Shown: one piece after another, positions 1 through 8,254 of the stretch
Numbering within the stretch: position 1 is the stretch's first letter
How the letters are laid out: each line of letters starts with the position of its first letter
DNA from: a virus
Length of the DNA: 22,318 bases
Direction: 5' to 3' (one strand)
Virus record (IMG/VR): IMGVR_UViG_3300029319_000371
Coordinates: 5,514-27,831 of that record
The notes under the pieces: model-generated
The model's input: only the letters and a program-made list of their open reading frames with translations
What the model was told of the DNA's origin: nothing
The model's database searches: none
Translations under genes and position numbers: made by a program

Positions 1-221
1 CTTCCCCCATTAATGTTTAAATTTTGTGTTGCTCCTGGTGTTAATTCTAATGTTGCTTCAAATTTACTCGTTGCTGCGTTAAAAACCAAGACCATTCCAT
101 TTTGTAGACCACCAGATATATCTACGTCTGATAATCCACCTAAAGACCCTCCACTACCAGATAAAGAGGATACAACCTTATTCGCATTTCTTGCTCCGAC
201 TCTGACTTTTATTTCAGACAT
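1..221 (-). CDS. Tail-fibre-like structural protein, N-terminal part (cut by the left edge)
   Basis: This gene starts with ATG at 221 and is still open at base 1, so only its first 73 residues are visible. The protein begins MSEIKVRVGARNANKVV, followed by a Gly/Ser-rich stretch (about residues 19-30). Then comes a segment reading LSDVDISGGLQNGMVLVFN and TSKFEAT. That 'LSDVD...L.NG.VL.y....KFeat' pattern is typical of the repeats at the front of tail-fibre and other virion proteins in marine T4-like phages. The start is supported by a CAGG element about 9 bases upstream and by a 5-base gap after the stop of the preceding 112-aa gene, with which it is probably co-transcribed. Being last in the visible order after baseplate genes, it probably encodes an adhesin or fibre component. 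Its full length and C-terminal receptor-binding region are outside the window, so the exact type is unknown. Confidence 0.7.
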   Translation of the reverse strand, partial: MSEIKVRVGARNANKVVSSLSGSGGSLGGLSDVDISGGLQNGMVLVFNAATSKFEATLELTPGATQNLNINGG

Positions 222-226
222 TTTAA

Positions 227-565
227 TTAACCTGTAGTAACTCCAGCAGTAACAATCGCACTTCCACTAACAATTCTTGTTTTTACAGAACCATCATTTA
301 ATAATACATCATAACTATATCGACCTGCTTTTAAAGCAGATGTGATAGAAGACCCCAACGCAATTTTCAATGCTCCTTGAGTCCTATTTGGAAAAGAAAC
401 TGAAAATGTTGCTTTATCGTTTAAAGAAGCAGGATGTTTCTTTAATTTTGAAGTGGCGGTAAAACCAGTCAAATCTAAAGGTGAGTTTGCTGAATCTTCC
501 AAATTGAAAATCTGGTCAAAATCAGCACCAGCATCAATTACTATGTTACTGATATATGCTGCCAT
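227..565 (-). CDS. Small predicted beta-rich virion protein (112 aa)
   Basis: A complete 112-residue protein, MAAYISNIVIDAGADFDQIF... ending in VTAGVTTG, with stop TAA. I see no signal peptide, membrane segment or catalytic motif. Short alternating hydrophobic stretches separated by turns (for example around residues 30-60 and 65-105) suggest an all-beta sandwich. The arrangement 'DxGADFxxxFxLxDxxxxPLDLTGFTaxxxl' followed by a 'LKAGRYxYDVLL' strand resembles small structural proteins beside the baseplate and fibre genes of marine myoviruses, and more loosely the Ig-like N-terminal domains of phage upper-baseplate (BppU-type) proteins. That resemblance is inference from pattern only. It is the first gene after an exact late-promoter box 30 bases upstream of its ATG, and it is followed 5 bases later by a tail-fibre-like gene. 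A role as a fibre connector or virion decoration protein would fit, but no function is shown. Confidence 0.7.
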   Translation of the reverse strand: MAAYISNIVIDAGADFDQIFNLEDSANSPLDLTGFTATSKLKKHPASLNDKATFSVSFPNRTQGALKIALGSSITSALKAGRYSYDVLLNDGSVKTRIVSGSAIVTAGVTTG

Positions 566-594
566 TATTTAACTAATTAGAATCTATCTTGGAA

Positions 595-602
595 TATTTA
601 TA
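595..602 (-). promoter_or_regulatory. T4-type late promoter box upstream of the 112-aa gene
   Basis: The minus strand reads TATAAATA exactly, the consensus recognised in T4-like phages by the phage late sigma factor gp55 with co-activator gp33. It lies in the 39-base gap after the stop codon of the 74-aa gene. By T4 spacing, transcription would start near 589, giving a leader of roughly 24 bases before the ATG at 565. The position is as expected for a late structural gene promoter, although this octamer is less informative in A+T-rich DNA than elsewhere. Confidence 0.7.
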
Positions 603-604
603 AA

Positions 605-829
605 TCATTTATCCATAATATTTCTAAGAAGAGATTTAATCTCATCCATGTCTTGTTTTAAAGAGTCCAAATCACTACGCATATTATCAAATTTCTTTTT
701 TTCTTCGTATTTTTTTTGAGAAACTTTTAAAAATTTGTCAAATTCACTTTGATTTTGGTTGATAATTGCATTTGAATCTGTATCTCTAACAAGAGATACG
801 TCAGATTTTACTTTTAAATACTTTTCCAT
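605..829 (-). CDS. Conserved small coiled-coil phage protein of unknown function (74 aa)
   Basis: A 74-residue, highly charged protein with stop TGA. Its N-terminus, MEKYLKVKSDVSLVRDTDSN followed by AIINQNQSEFDKFL, matches a small-protein pattern that recurs in marine T4-like phages ('yLKVK....LVRDt.s.AIiN.n...y..fl'). From about residue 37 it becomes Lys/Glu-rich, and from about 50 to 72 it has heptad-like spacing (LDSLKQDMDEIKSLLRNIM), which predicts a C-terminal coiled coil. Its ATG overlaps the stop of the 2473-aa gene by one base (TAATG), so translation is likely coupled to that virion protein. That would fit a partner, chaperone or assembly factor, comparable in position only to small T4 proteins that help fibres assemble. 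No catalytic motif is visible and the function is unknown. Confidence 0.75.
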   Translation of the reverse strand: MEKYLKVKSDVSLVRDTDSNAIINQNQSEFDKFLKVSQKKYEEKKKFDNMRSDLDSLKQDMDEIKSLLRNIMDK

Positions 830-3800
830 TACTCAATTTCAAATGATCTAAGTGCGATTGCTCTGAAATTTTTAAGTCGAGGTGGTTTTGCCTGATTTGT
901 AGATGTCATTACAACTTTAATCATGAATTGTTTAAATTGTGCAGTATTTTCTGCGGTAAATTTATATTCACTAAAAGTATTTCTAGTTGTATTTGGATTT
1001 ACAACCTTGTCAGGTAGTCCATTAGTATTAAATGGAATGTAAGTTGCATGGTCATCATCCCCATCACCTCTAATTAATTTATAGAATACTCTGATATCTC
1101 CTTCTGCTTCTCTATGTCCATCAAACTGAACAAGTAACGAATTAGAGACAAATTCCAAATTAATCATTTTTGTCTCATATATCGCAGTATTTGGATCCGA
1201 ACCAGGAATTTTTGGTCTACTGTCAGTTTCAAAGTCTGAAACTTTATTGTCAACAAGATTACTTATTAAAATAACATTTGGATTGTCTAAATTAACTATT
1301 GGTGATACAGCACTATCATCTGTTGAAAGTGTCAATTCTAAAGTAAATGATTTTTGGTTGTTAAGTAAATTGTATTCATTTACTTTTGATGCAACTATTC
1401 TTGGATCATCAAAATAATTTAATTTATTTAAAGCAACATTTTCATAACCTTTATCTGTAAACGATCCCTCATTACCACTTAAACTTGTTCCACCTGTTGT
1501 TTTAACTCTAGATGCTATGTTCGTTCCTGTAGGTGTTATTGATGTAATTTGTGGTGAAATCACTTCAAATGGAATATTTTGAGAGGCAAAAACTGCACTA
1601 CCGCCACCAGATTTTGTTGCATTAAATGCTGGTTCAGTATTTGAACCAGTAGTATTAATACCAACAAAGTAACTATCAAATGTTTTTTCTCTAGAATCAA
1701 TATCGTGATCTTTGTTAATTTTTCTTAGCGATACTCCATTAAATTCATACTTATAAACTAAAACATTTGCTGAATGGTTTGATTTCAAACTTTGATCAAT
1801 TCCTCTATCAGAACCCTCAATTGTAATTGTGTCACCAGAAATTGCATCATATGAAATAATTTCTTTGTCGATAAGAAGATAACCAGGATTCGAAGATGAA
1901 ACCGCATTTCCTTCAAATGTTGTAAAGTTGGTTCCGCTTGTAAGAGTTATTGCTGTGGTATCATCATCAATATTGTTAGTTAAGACTGTTGGAACACCAT
2001 CAGGATGGAAATTAGAAATTCTTACTTTATTAGTGCTTGAATGCATTCCATGATTTTTATGGTCAAACTGTAAAGTGTATCCATCTCTTACTGGGTCTGG
2101 ATTAACTGTGTCAATAGCAGAAGCAGCAATTGTAGTTTGAGTTCCACTGCCAGCATAATGAACTATATCTCTATTGGCAACAAAATCATTTTTGACATTA
2201 TCTAATACAATTAAGTCAGTTCCAGCAATTCCAACATGACTAGTTACTACTGCTCTAACTCCTGATCCTGTTGCACCAATATTACCCAATAGTAATAAAT
2301 CACCAGGAGCATAACCAGAACCAGCAGTTGTTACAGTCACAGCAGCACCTGCTATAATTGGGTTAGGTGCTGACACTCCAGTATTAACTGTTAATTCTAC
2401 TACAGCACCAGATCCTGATCCTGTTAGCGATGTAGCACTAATATTATGAAATGTTCCACTAGTTAGTCCAATTCCACTAATGCCAGTGACTGGATCCGCT
2501 ACTATAGTTAATTTACTATTTCCAGTTGCTAAAGGCCCTCCAGTTGAAAGCACTCTTCCAGTATTTACAACTGATGTTGCACTTGTTTGTCTAATTTCTT
2601 CACCTTGTGCAAAAGTTGTAGTGTTAGCGGATGATAATTTAACATTTACTCTCTTTGAGAATCCAACAACAGGATTTTCTTTTTTAATTTGACCAAGAGG
2701 TAATTCACTATTATAAAGTAAAACACTTGATGGTGTATTTGTAACAAATTCTGCTCTGTTAAGAGTAAATTTAAGATCTTCATATTGAGTTGGAGTCCAA
2801 GTAGTATTGTTTTGTGATTTAAATAAAGATCCAAGAACTGGTTGATCACTGTTTAATCCTTGAGTAAGTAAATCAGTTTCACCCATTCTATTGATAAATG
2901 TTAAATACTTGTCAGTAAAAAATGCCATCAAAACTATAGCATATTCATGACCACTCTGTAAAAATACTGGAGAATCAAATTTAAATGTTGTAGCAGCACT
3001 ACCATCATCTGATAAGTTGATATCTTCTGGATTTACTTTAGTTTCACCAAAAGGAACAACTGTCGTAGTTGGTATACCATCTCTCATTGTTCTTATTTGA
3101 ATAGTTACTGGAATCTCATTATCTTTTGTTTTAAAGAATAATTCTCCACTAGTAATACATAAACCACTTTCAAATTCTGCTCCATCAACAAGGAATGATT
3201 GTGCTAATGGATCTCCTCTACGTCCTCTTGCCCTTGCTCTTCTAGCTCGATTTCTTCGAACTCTTCCCCAACCGCCACCTCTCCTTACGGTGTTTCTTGT
3301 TACGCTAGTTTCTGTTGTATCTTCAGTTCTATCAACATTAAAGTTTCTAGTTACTTGTTCTGATCCTATTTCTACTCTTTCTATTATTGGTGTTTTAATT
3401 GATAAAACTTGCTCTTGTGTATTTGTTTGATACCCACTTGCAAGATACTCTGCCTCTGCAGAACTAGAACCAGGATCTAATACAACATCATTGGTTGGAC
3501 TAGTAGTCACCCTAATTGTATTATTTCCAGTAGTGAATAAAGGATTTCCTTCAATTTTAGGATCTGGAATATGTAATGAAAATACCAAGTCTCCTTTTTC
3601 ATCACTGAATAACCCTACTTCTCCAACTTCACACTCAGCAGTTCCTGAAGCGTTGACGAGGTGCATTCCCTTGTTCACCCATCCAATATGTTCAACATTG
3701 TTTAACGCTCCCATATCTAATGTATCTACATTCAAAACTTGACTTGTGCTTGAATACGCTGTAGGAAGAGTTATTTCACCAAGATCTGGTAATATACATC

Positions 3801-6800
3801 TACTTTGAGTTTCGAGTGGATTATTAAATGGGCCCATCTTGTGGTCTGGTGATGCAACTCTAAATTTAATATTTGCTTGTCCAACAACTGCTGCAGAAGC
3901 TGCAGTTTCAACTATTTCATTAACTGCGAATGAACCCCTATTCATCGTAATTGAAAGATATTTGGGAACCGCATACTTAGTTAAATCCGTATTTTCCATG
4001 AATACGTAATACTTTGTATTTGGTTTTAATCTTTTAGCAAATACTTCAACATTTCTCGATCTTACTTGATAGTGAACATCAATTCCAACAACTTTAGTTC
4101 CCAAGTCAACTACTTCTTCACCAACTGATAATTCTAAACCAAAATCTGTTTGTGTTCCAGATTCTTCAAATGTTTGTCTAATAGTATTTCTAACATCTCT
4201 AGTAGTTGTGGTGGTCGTAGTTGTATTCCTTCCTGACCTTGTGGTTGTTGCATTTGATCTGGTAGAAAGAACTTGCCTATCAATTACATTTTCACTAACC
4301 AAAGTAGCACTATCTCTACCATTCCAAGTTGTTTCTGATGAATTCCAGAAACTTGGTGCCATACCACCATTTTCACGATCTTCAACTCCTAACAAGTCAG
4401 CGATTCCATTAAATACAGAGGTAATTTCTATATTTTGAGCAACTAAAGGAACTTCCTCAACCCAAAAATCAGAATTTGGAGTCAACTCAATTACACCAAC
4501 AAAAATATCTACCATAAATGGGTTTAAATTTTCTGTTCTTGTTGCATATGATTGAACTATTAAAGGAACTTCAGTGTAATTTAAAGTTAAAGCTGATTTA
4601 CCTCTGGTAATATTGGAATCAGCAAAATCACTAGCATAATTGTAGTCAGTAGTTGTTGGATTTGCAGTAGTGCTTACAGTTTCAAATACTAGTCCAACAT
4701 TTCTTTCTGTGGATCTTGGTCTACACTCACTATTCTCAATATCAATATCAAATTTAGATTCACCACTTAAATTATGGGAATTATGATTTCTAAAGTTATC
4801 AACAAAAAAACCAGATTTAAATTTATCTAATCCAGTATTTGGATCTTTAACAGATAAATTTTTGGTGTCAGTCTCTAATAATGATAGTGTTGTGTAATTT
4901 TCTAAATTTTTAATTCTACTTTCAAGACTACCAATATCCCTCATTGTAAATCTTTTATGAGGAACTGTTTTAATTAAAACTTCAGACTGTGCATCACGAA
5001 TGTATGGTGGTAAACTTACAGTCGCAACTTGAAATGCATCTTCATTAGGAATTGGTGCTTTTGGAAGTCTTGAAGGACTACCATCTTTTGTAATTAGCAG
5101 TCCATCTTTAGTCAAGTATAATCTATCAACTCTTCCCAAATAGTATGAATAATCAACAACTACAGTTTTACCTGAAACCACAGTTTCTGAATTTGTTGAT
5201 GCAAAATTCCTAGAAGCAAATGAAAATGGTGAAATGCTACCACCAGTATATGGTGCAACTCTAGGTCTAAAATCTATAAAATCTGAAGCGTAATCATCAA
5301 AGACATATGGTATATCTCTTGAATAACTAAGAGTATTATAACTATTAACTGTCTCTATATTTCCAGATGTTTCATTATTTACAAGATTATCAAATATAAT
5401 TCTTAATTTACGAGTTGGTTTTTCTACATTTGGTTTTCTTATGATTCTAGCAAAATCAGCAAATTCAACTCTTTGACCATTATCTACATCAAAGTTTTTA
5501 AGTATATTTCTGTCTCCTACTGTAACCCCACTTACTGTAGCAACAATACCAGAGGTCTTCAGAGAGATGCTTTCGCCAATTTCAAATCTACTTTCGTTTT
5601 CATAAACAAAAGACAACTGAGACGCTTGTACAACCACTACACGAGCAACAGCACCCGATCTGCTACCAATAAATTGCTCACCAACAGTTACATTTCCACT
5701 AAATGTATCAGTTTGATTCGTAACACCAATTAATGGTAAGTCTGGATCAGTTGAATCATTAGATTCAAAAATTGCCAAAACACGAGATACATCTGGGACA
5801 TTTAATGATATTTCTTCGTCTTGAATTCTTGTTCCATAAACATCACTAGTTGTTAATCCATCATTAAAGGTTGTGGTTGTAATTCCAGAACCGTCTAATG
5901 AAGATTTATCAATGACCAAACTATTGCATCTTGTTAAAGACTTTTCCTTTGATGATAATTTACTCCTTCTTACCGCAGCAGTTAAAGTAGCAGCACCATT
6001 TGCTTGTGATAATCCACTAATAGTAACAGTTTTAAGACTTGCATTTACAGTTACCATAGGTGAAAAAAGTCTTTCAACTACATCACCAACTTCTAAAACA
6101 TAATTTGTTGCACTGAATGGTTCAAAGAAAAGATTACCAGTATCTCCACCAAGAGAATTAATATTAAAAGTAACGCTATTTAAACTTACAGTTCCAGTAA
6201 ATTGCTTTCTTGTAATATATGAACTATCTAAAACGTTCATAGATGCAATATACTTATCCGTTAACTTAACTCTAAAACCAGGATCATCAGATTCTTTTAA
6301 AGTTGGAATTAAAACATCAACACCAGTAGGTGTGCTATTAACAACTGCACCATTACAAACTCCAGTGAGAGATTGGTTAGCAGCAAGACCTACCGAATTT
6401 GCAGCAACTGAAGTTACTGTATTGAAATTAGGATCACCAGCAGTGGCAGATGCGTATGTAATAATATCTCCAACTTTAAGTTGACTTCTAAAGTCAGCAA
6501 TTGATCCTGATGCTAGTGCGTTTCCACCAGTGATATTAAATTCTATACCTTCATTAAATACTTTTTTCTTACGATCTAAAACTGTGTTTGCTAAAAAATC
6601 AGATGAAGTTACTGCTTTTACATCCTCAAAACTATTATCAGTAGCAGTTAATATATTATTTCCTGACTCTATTCCATTAATAATCAGTGGTTCATTAATT
6701 TGAAACAATCCAGTAACATCACGAAGAACTATAGTCGTACCATTAGTTACTGCTCCAACTGCATATCCAACAGATCCACTAAATTTACCTTTTACATGAG

Positions 6801-8250
6801 AGTGAATTACAGTAGAAAAATTATTTGCAGTTGTTAAAGTTGTGTAGAGTTGAAGATCATATACTTTTAAATCATATGTTGAGAATGAAGCAGCAGTTCC
6901 TACTACTTTCTCAGAATAGTCAAAAATTCTTGCATCTCCAATGATAGCACCTTGACCAGCTTGATTTACACCTAATCTTCTATCTCTCAAATTGACTATT
7001 GCATTTGCACCAAATCCAATGTTTGGTGTACCTTTTATATTTGTTACTTCAATTGAATTTCCTATTCTAATTGGAACGCTTTGATTTTCGACTAACTTAG
7101 TGGTTCTTGGTTTTAGAACATCAAGAGATGTGGAAGATAGCTTTTCAACCTCATAACCTCTCACATATGCTTTTCCAGAGGATATCTGTAGAGTAAGAAT
7201 ATCGTCTGATGGTGTATTACCGTTTTGTGTTTGTTGTGTGTCTAAGTATATTCCTCTATTACCAATTCTATCATTTAAACTTTCTCTTGCACTAACTGTA
7301 AATGGTCTAACATAATAATCTCCTGATTCATCATATGTTCTTCTTGCCAATTCATCAGCAAAAATATTATAATCACTTTTAGTAACTATTTTCTTTACTT
7401 CACCGTTTTCTATTCTGAATAATTCAACAAAATCAGCGTCGTCAGTATCTGTTAAAAGTTTTTTATGTAATGAAGTTGATAATCTAAACCTATCTGCACC
7501 TGGTGCTGCTTCATTAGAAAACCCTTTTGCATTATCGTATAAATCTGAATTAACAGAAGAAGGCCCTACTGTTTCTTCTTTTAGTAAAAATCCGACTCTA
7601 TAACTTGGACTATTTGAATATTGGTCTAATATTACAGTTGATGGTACATTTTTTATAAAAAATCCACGAACAAAGAAGACTCCTTCACTTATAGAGAATG
7701 AAGAACCAGTTGATGTTGAGTTTGATACTATACACCTTGCAAATTGACTGTCTGCTGCTATACTTGTGTTTAAATAATTAAAACTTGAAAGAGTTATTAA
7801 ATTTTCACCATCTAAAAAAGTAGGAGTTATCCCATCTCCACCTGATTTTGTATACTTAATATACAATGTATCAAAACCATCAATTGATTCAGATGCTGTT
7901 AATCTATTAACTACTGTCGCTTCTACCCCTGATGTTTCTCCTTGAATTTTTATTTTATTGTCTACTAAAACTTTTGTATAGTTACTAACTGGAATATTTA
8001 AGAAATTAGGATCTATTTTTACCGCAAAATACTCAGAATCATATGAAGTTCCACCAGGAATTACCATCGATCCTTCTTTGAAAAAATGTTGTCCAAATTT
8101 TTCAACTTGATTTTGAAGAATTGATTGTAATGTGGTTAATTCTCTTGCTTGAACTGGAAATCCTGGTTTAAATAAAACTTTATGATAGTTTTTACTATCA
8201 ACAAAGTCGTCAAAATAAGGAGAAACATTTAAATTTGTATTTTGTGGCAT
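829..8250 (-). CDS. Giant DUF4815-type virion structural protein, baseplate/fibre-associated (2473 aa)
   Basis: The N-terminus (residues 31-67: GFPVQARELTTLQSILQNQV, then FGQHFFKEGSMVIPGG) is the conserved opening of the DUF4815 family of T4-like marine phage virion proteins. Further family landmarks are DVSRVLAIFESND (about residue 810), DFRPRVAPY (R995) and MRDIGSLESRIKNLENYT (R1104 onward, a short coiled coil), continuing with LDKFKSGFFVDNF. A Thr run lies at 1343-1350, followed by a beta domain with LKPNTKYYVF. Residues 1656-1679 are an Arg-rich patch directly before DPLAQSFLVDGAEFESG and LFKSQNNTTWTPTQYEDLKF. Near the C-terminus are a GSGY element (Y1980), an IDKEII...RG module (about 2105-2170) and a conserved end domain (FMIKVVMTSTNQAKPPRLKN). 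No membrane segment is seen. The gene starts 5 bases after the gp8 stop and overlaps the next gene by one base. T4 has gp9/gp10 here, so it probably forms the outer baseplate or fibre-anchoring layer; that role is inferred from position and family. Confidence 0.8.
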   Translation of the reverse strand: MPQNTNLNVSPYFDDFVDSKNYHKVLFKPGFPVQARELTTLQSILQNQVEKFGQHFFKEGSMVIPGGTSYDSEYFAVKIDPNFLNIPVSNYTKVLVDNKIKIQGETSGVEATVVNRLTASESIDGFDTLYIKYTKSGGDGITPTFLDGENLITLSSFNYLNTSIAADSQFARCIVSNSTSTGSSFSISEGVFFVRGFFIKNVPSTVILDQYSNSPSYRVGFLLKEETVGPSSVNSDLYDNAKGFSNEAAPGADRFRLSTSLHKKLLTDTDDADFVELFRIENGEVKKIVTKSDYNIFADELARRTYDESGDYYVRPFTVSARESLNDRIGNRGIYLDTQQTQNGNTPSDDILTLQISSGKAYVRGYEVEKLSSTSLDVLKPRTTKLVENQSVPIRIGNSIEVTNIKGTPNIGFGANAIVNLRDRRLGVNQAGQGAIIGDARIFDYSEKVVGTAASFSTYDLKVYDLQLYTTLTTANNFSTVIHSHVKGKFSGSVGYAVGAVTNGTTIVLRDVTGLFQINEPLIINGIESGNNILTATDNSFEDVKAVTSSDFLANTVLDRKKKVFNEGIEFNITGGNALASGSIADFRSQLKVGDIITYASATAGDPNFNTVTSVAANSVGLAANQSLTGVCNGAVVNSTPTGVDVLIPTLKESDDPGFRVKLTDKYIASMNVLDSSYITRKQFTGTVSLNSVTFNINSLGGDTGNLFFEPFSATNYVLEVGDVVERLFSPMVTVNASLKTVTISGLSQANGAATLTAAVRRSKLSSKEKSLTRCNSLVIDKSSLDGSGITTTTFNDGLTTSDVYGTRIQDEEISLNVPDVSRVLAIFESNDSTDPDLPLIGVTNQTDTFSGNVTVGEQFIGSRSGAVARVVVVQASQLSFVYENESRFEIGESISLKTSGIVATVSGVTVGDRNILKNFDVDNGQRVEFADFARIIRKPNVEKPTRKLRIIFDNLVNNETSGNIETVNSYNTLSYSRDIPYVFDDYASDFIDFRPRVAPYTGGSISPFSFASRNFASTNSETVVSGKTVVVDYSYYLGRVDRLYLTKDGLLITKDGSPSRLPKAPIPNEDAFQVATVSLPPYIRDAQSEVLIKTVPHKRFTMRDIGSLESRIKNLENYTTLSLLETDTKNLSVKDPNTGLDKFKSGFFVDNFRNHNSHNLSGESKFDIDIENSECRPRSTERNVGLVFETVSTTANPTTTDYNYASDFADSNITRGKSALTLNYTEVPLIVQSYATRTENLNPFMVDIFVGVIELTPNSDFWVEEVPLVAQNIEITSVFNGIADLLGVEDRENGGMAPSFWNSSETTWNGRDSATLVSENVIDRQVLSTRSNATTTRSGRNTTTTTTTTRDVRNTIRQTFEESGTQTDFGLELSVGEEVVDLGTKVVGIDVHYQVRSRNVEVFAKRLKPNTKYYVFMENTDLTKYAVPKYLSITMNRGSFAVNEIVETAASAAVVGQANIKFRVASPDHKMGPFNNPLETQSRCILPDLGEITLPTAYSSTSQVLNVDTLDMGALNNVEHIGWVNKGMHLVNASGTAECEVGEVGLFSDEKGDLVFSLHIPDPKIEGNPLFTTGNNTIRVTTSPTNDVVLDPGSSSAEAEYLASGYQTNTQEQVLSIKTPIIERVEIGSEQVTRNFNVDRTEDTTETSVTRNTVRRGGGWGRVRRNRARRARARGRRGDPLAQSFLVDGAEFESGLCITSGELFFKTKDNEIPVTIQIRTMRDGIPTTTVVPFGETKVNPEDINLSDDGSAATTFKFDSPVFLQSGHEYAIVLMAFFTDKYLTFINRMGETDLLTQGLNSDQPVLGSLFKSQNNTTWTPTQYEDLKFTLNRAEFVTNTPSSVLLYNSELPLGQIKKENPVVGFSKRVNVKLSSANTTTFAQGEEIRQTSATSVVNTGRVLSTGGPLATGNSKLTIVADPVTGISGIGLTSGTFHNISATSLTGSGSGAVVELTVNTGVSAPNPIIAGAAVTVTTAGSGYAPGDLLLLGNIGATGSGVRAVVTSHVGIAGTDLIVLDNVKNDFVANRDIVHYAGSGTQTTIAASAIDTVNPDPVRDGYTLQFDHKNHGMHSSTNKVRISNFHPDGVPTVLTNNIDDDTTAITLTSGTNFTTFEGNAVSSSNPGYLLIDKEIISYDAISGDTITIEGSDRGIDQSLKSNHSANVLVYKYEFNGVSLRKINKDHDIDSREKTFDSYFVGINTTGSNTEPAFNATKSGGGSAVFASQNIPFEVISPQITSITPTGTNIASRVKTTGGTSLSGNEGSFTDKGYENVALNKLNYFDDPRIVASKVNEYNLLNNQKSFTLELTLSTDDSAVSPIVNLDNPNVILISNLVDNKVSDFETDSRPKIPGSDPNTAIYETKMINLEFVSNSLLVQFDGHREAEGDIRVFYKLIRGDGDDDHATYIPFNTNGLPDKVVNPNTTRNTFSEYKFTAENTAQFKQFMIKVVMTSTNQAKPPRLKNFRAIALRSFEIE
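3214..3285 (-). other. Arginine-rich patch within the 2473-aa virion protein
   Basis: Residues 1656-1679 contain 12 arginines in 24 positions, with Gly, Ala, one Trp, one Val and one Asn as the rest (RRGGGWGRVRRN, then alternating R/A and RGRRG). It follows an acidic/Thr-rich stretch (RTEDTTETSVTRNTV) and sits immediately before the conserved DPLAQSFLVDG block. The arginine codons are mixed (AGA, AGG, CGA, CGT), so this is not simple-repeat expansion. It looks like a flexible basic linker or surface-exposed binding patch; its role is unknown. Confidence 0.75.
4201..4224 (-). other. Poly-threonine run in the 2473-aa virion protein
   Basis: Eight consecutive threonines (residues 1343-1350) are encoded by ACA, ACT, ACG and ACC codons in mixed order. 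They lie within a wider Thr/Arg/Asn-rich linker (ATTTRSGRNT ... TRDVRNT). It separates the DUF4815 N-terminal half from the following beta domain and probably acts as a flexible linker. Confidence 0.7.
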
Positions 8251-8254
8251 CTTT

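Noticed and set aside
13-237. Plus-strand 74-aa frame at the left edge
   Set aside because: The opposite strand carries a tail-fibre-like N-terminus with a good start context and correct operon orientation, so the plus-strand frame is a shadow.
2480-2692. Plus-strand open frames (for example here and near 3491, 4208, 9000, 11192, 13228 and 21292)
   Set aside because: They lie antisense inside well-supported minus-strand genes and give low-complexity or Pro/Val-rich products with no family resemblance. They are shadows of the repeated coding strand.
3205-3222. RGD cell-attachment motif at the end of the Arg-rich patch (a second RGD is near the C-terminus of the same protein)
   Set aside because: RGD-integrin binding has no meaning for a phage of marine bacteria, and the tripeptide arises easily in Arg/Gly/Asp-rich sequence.
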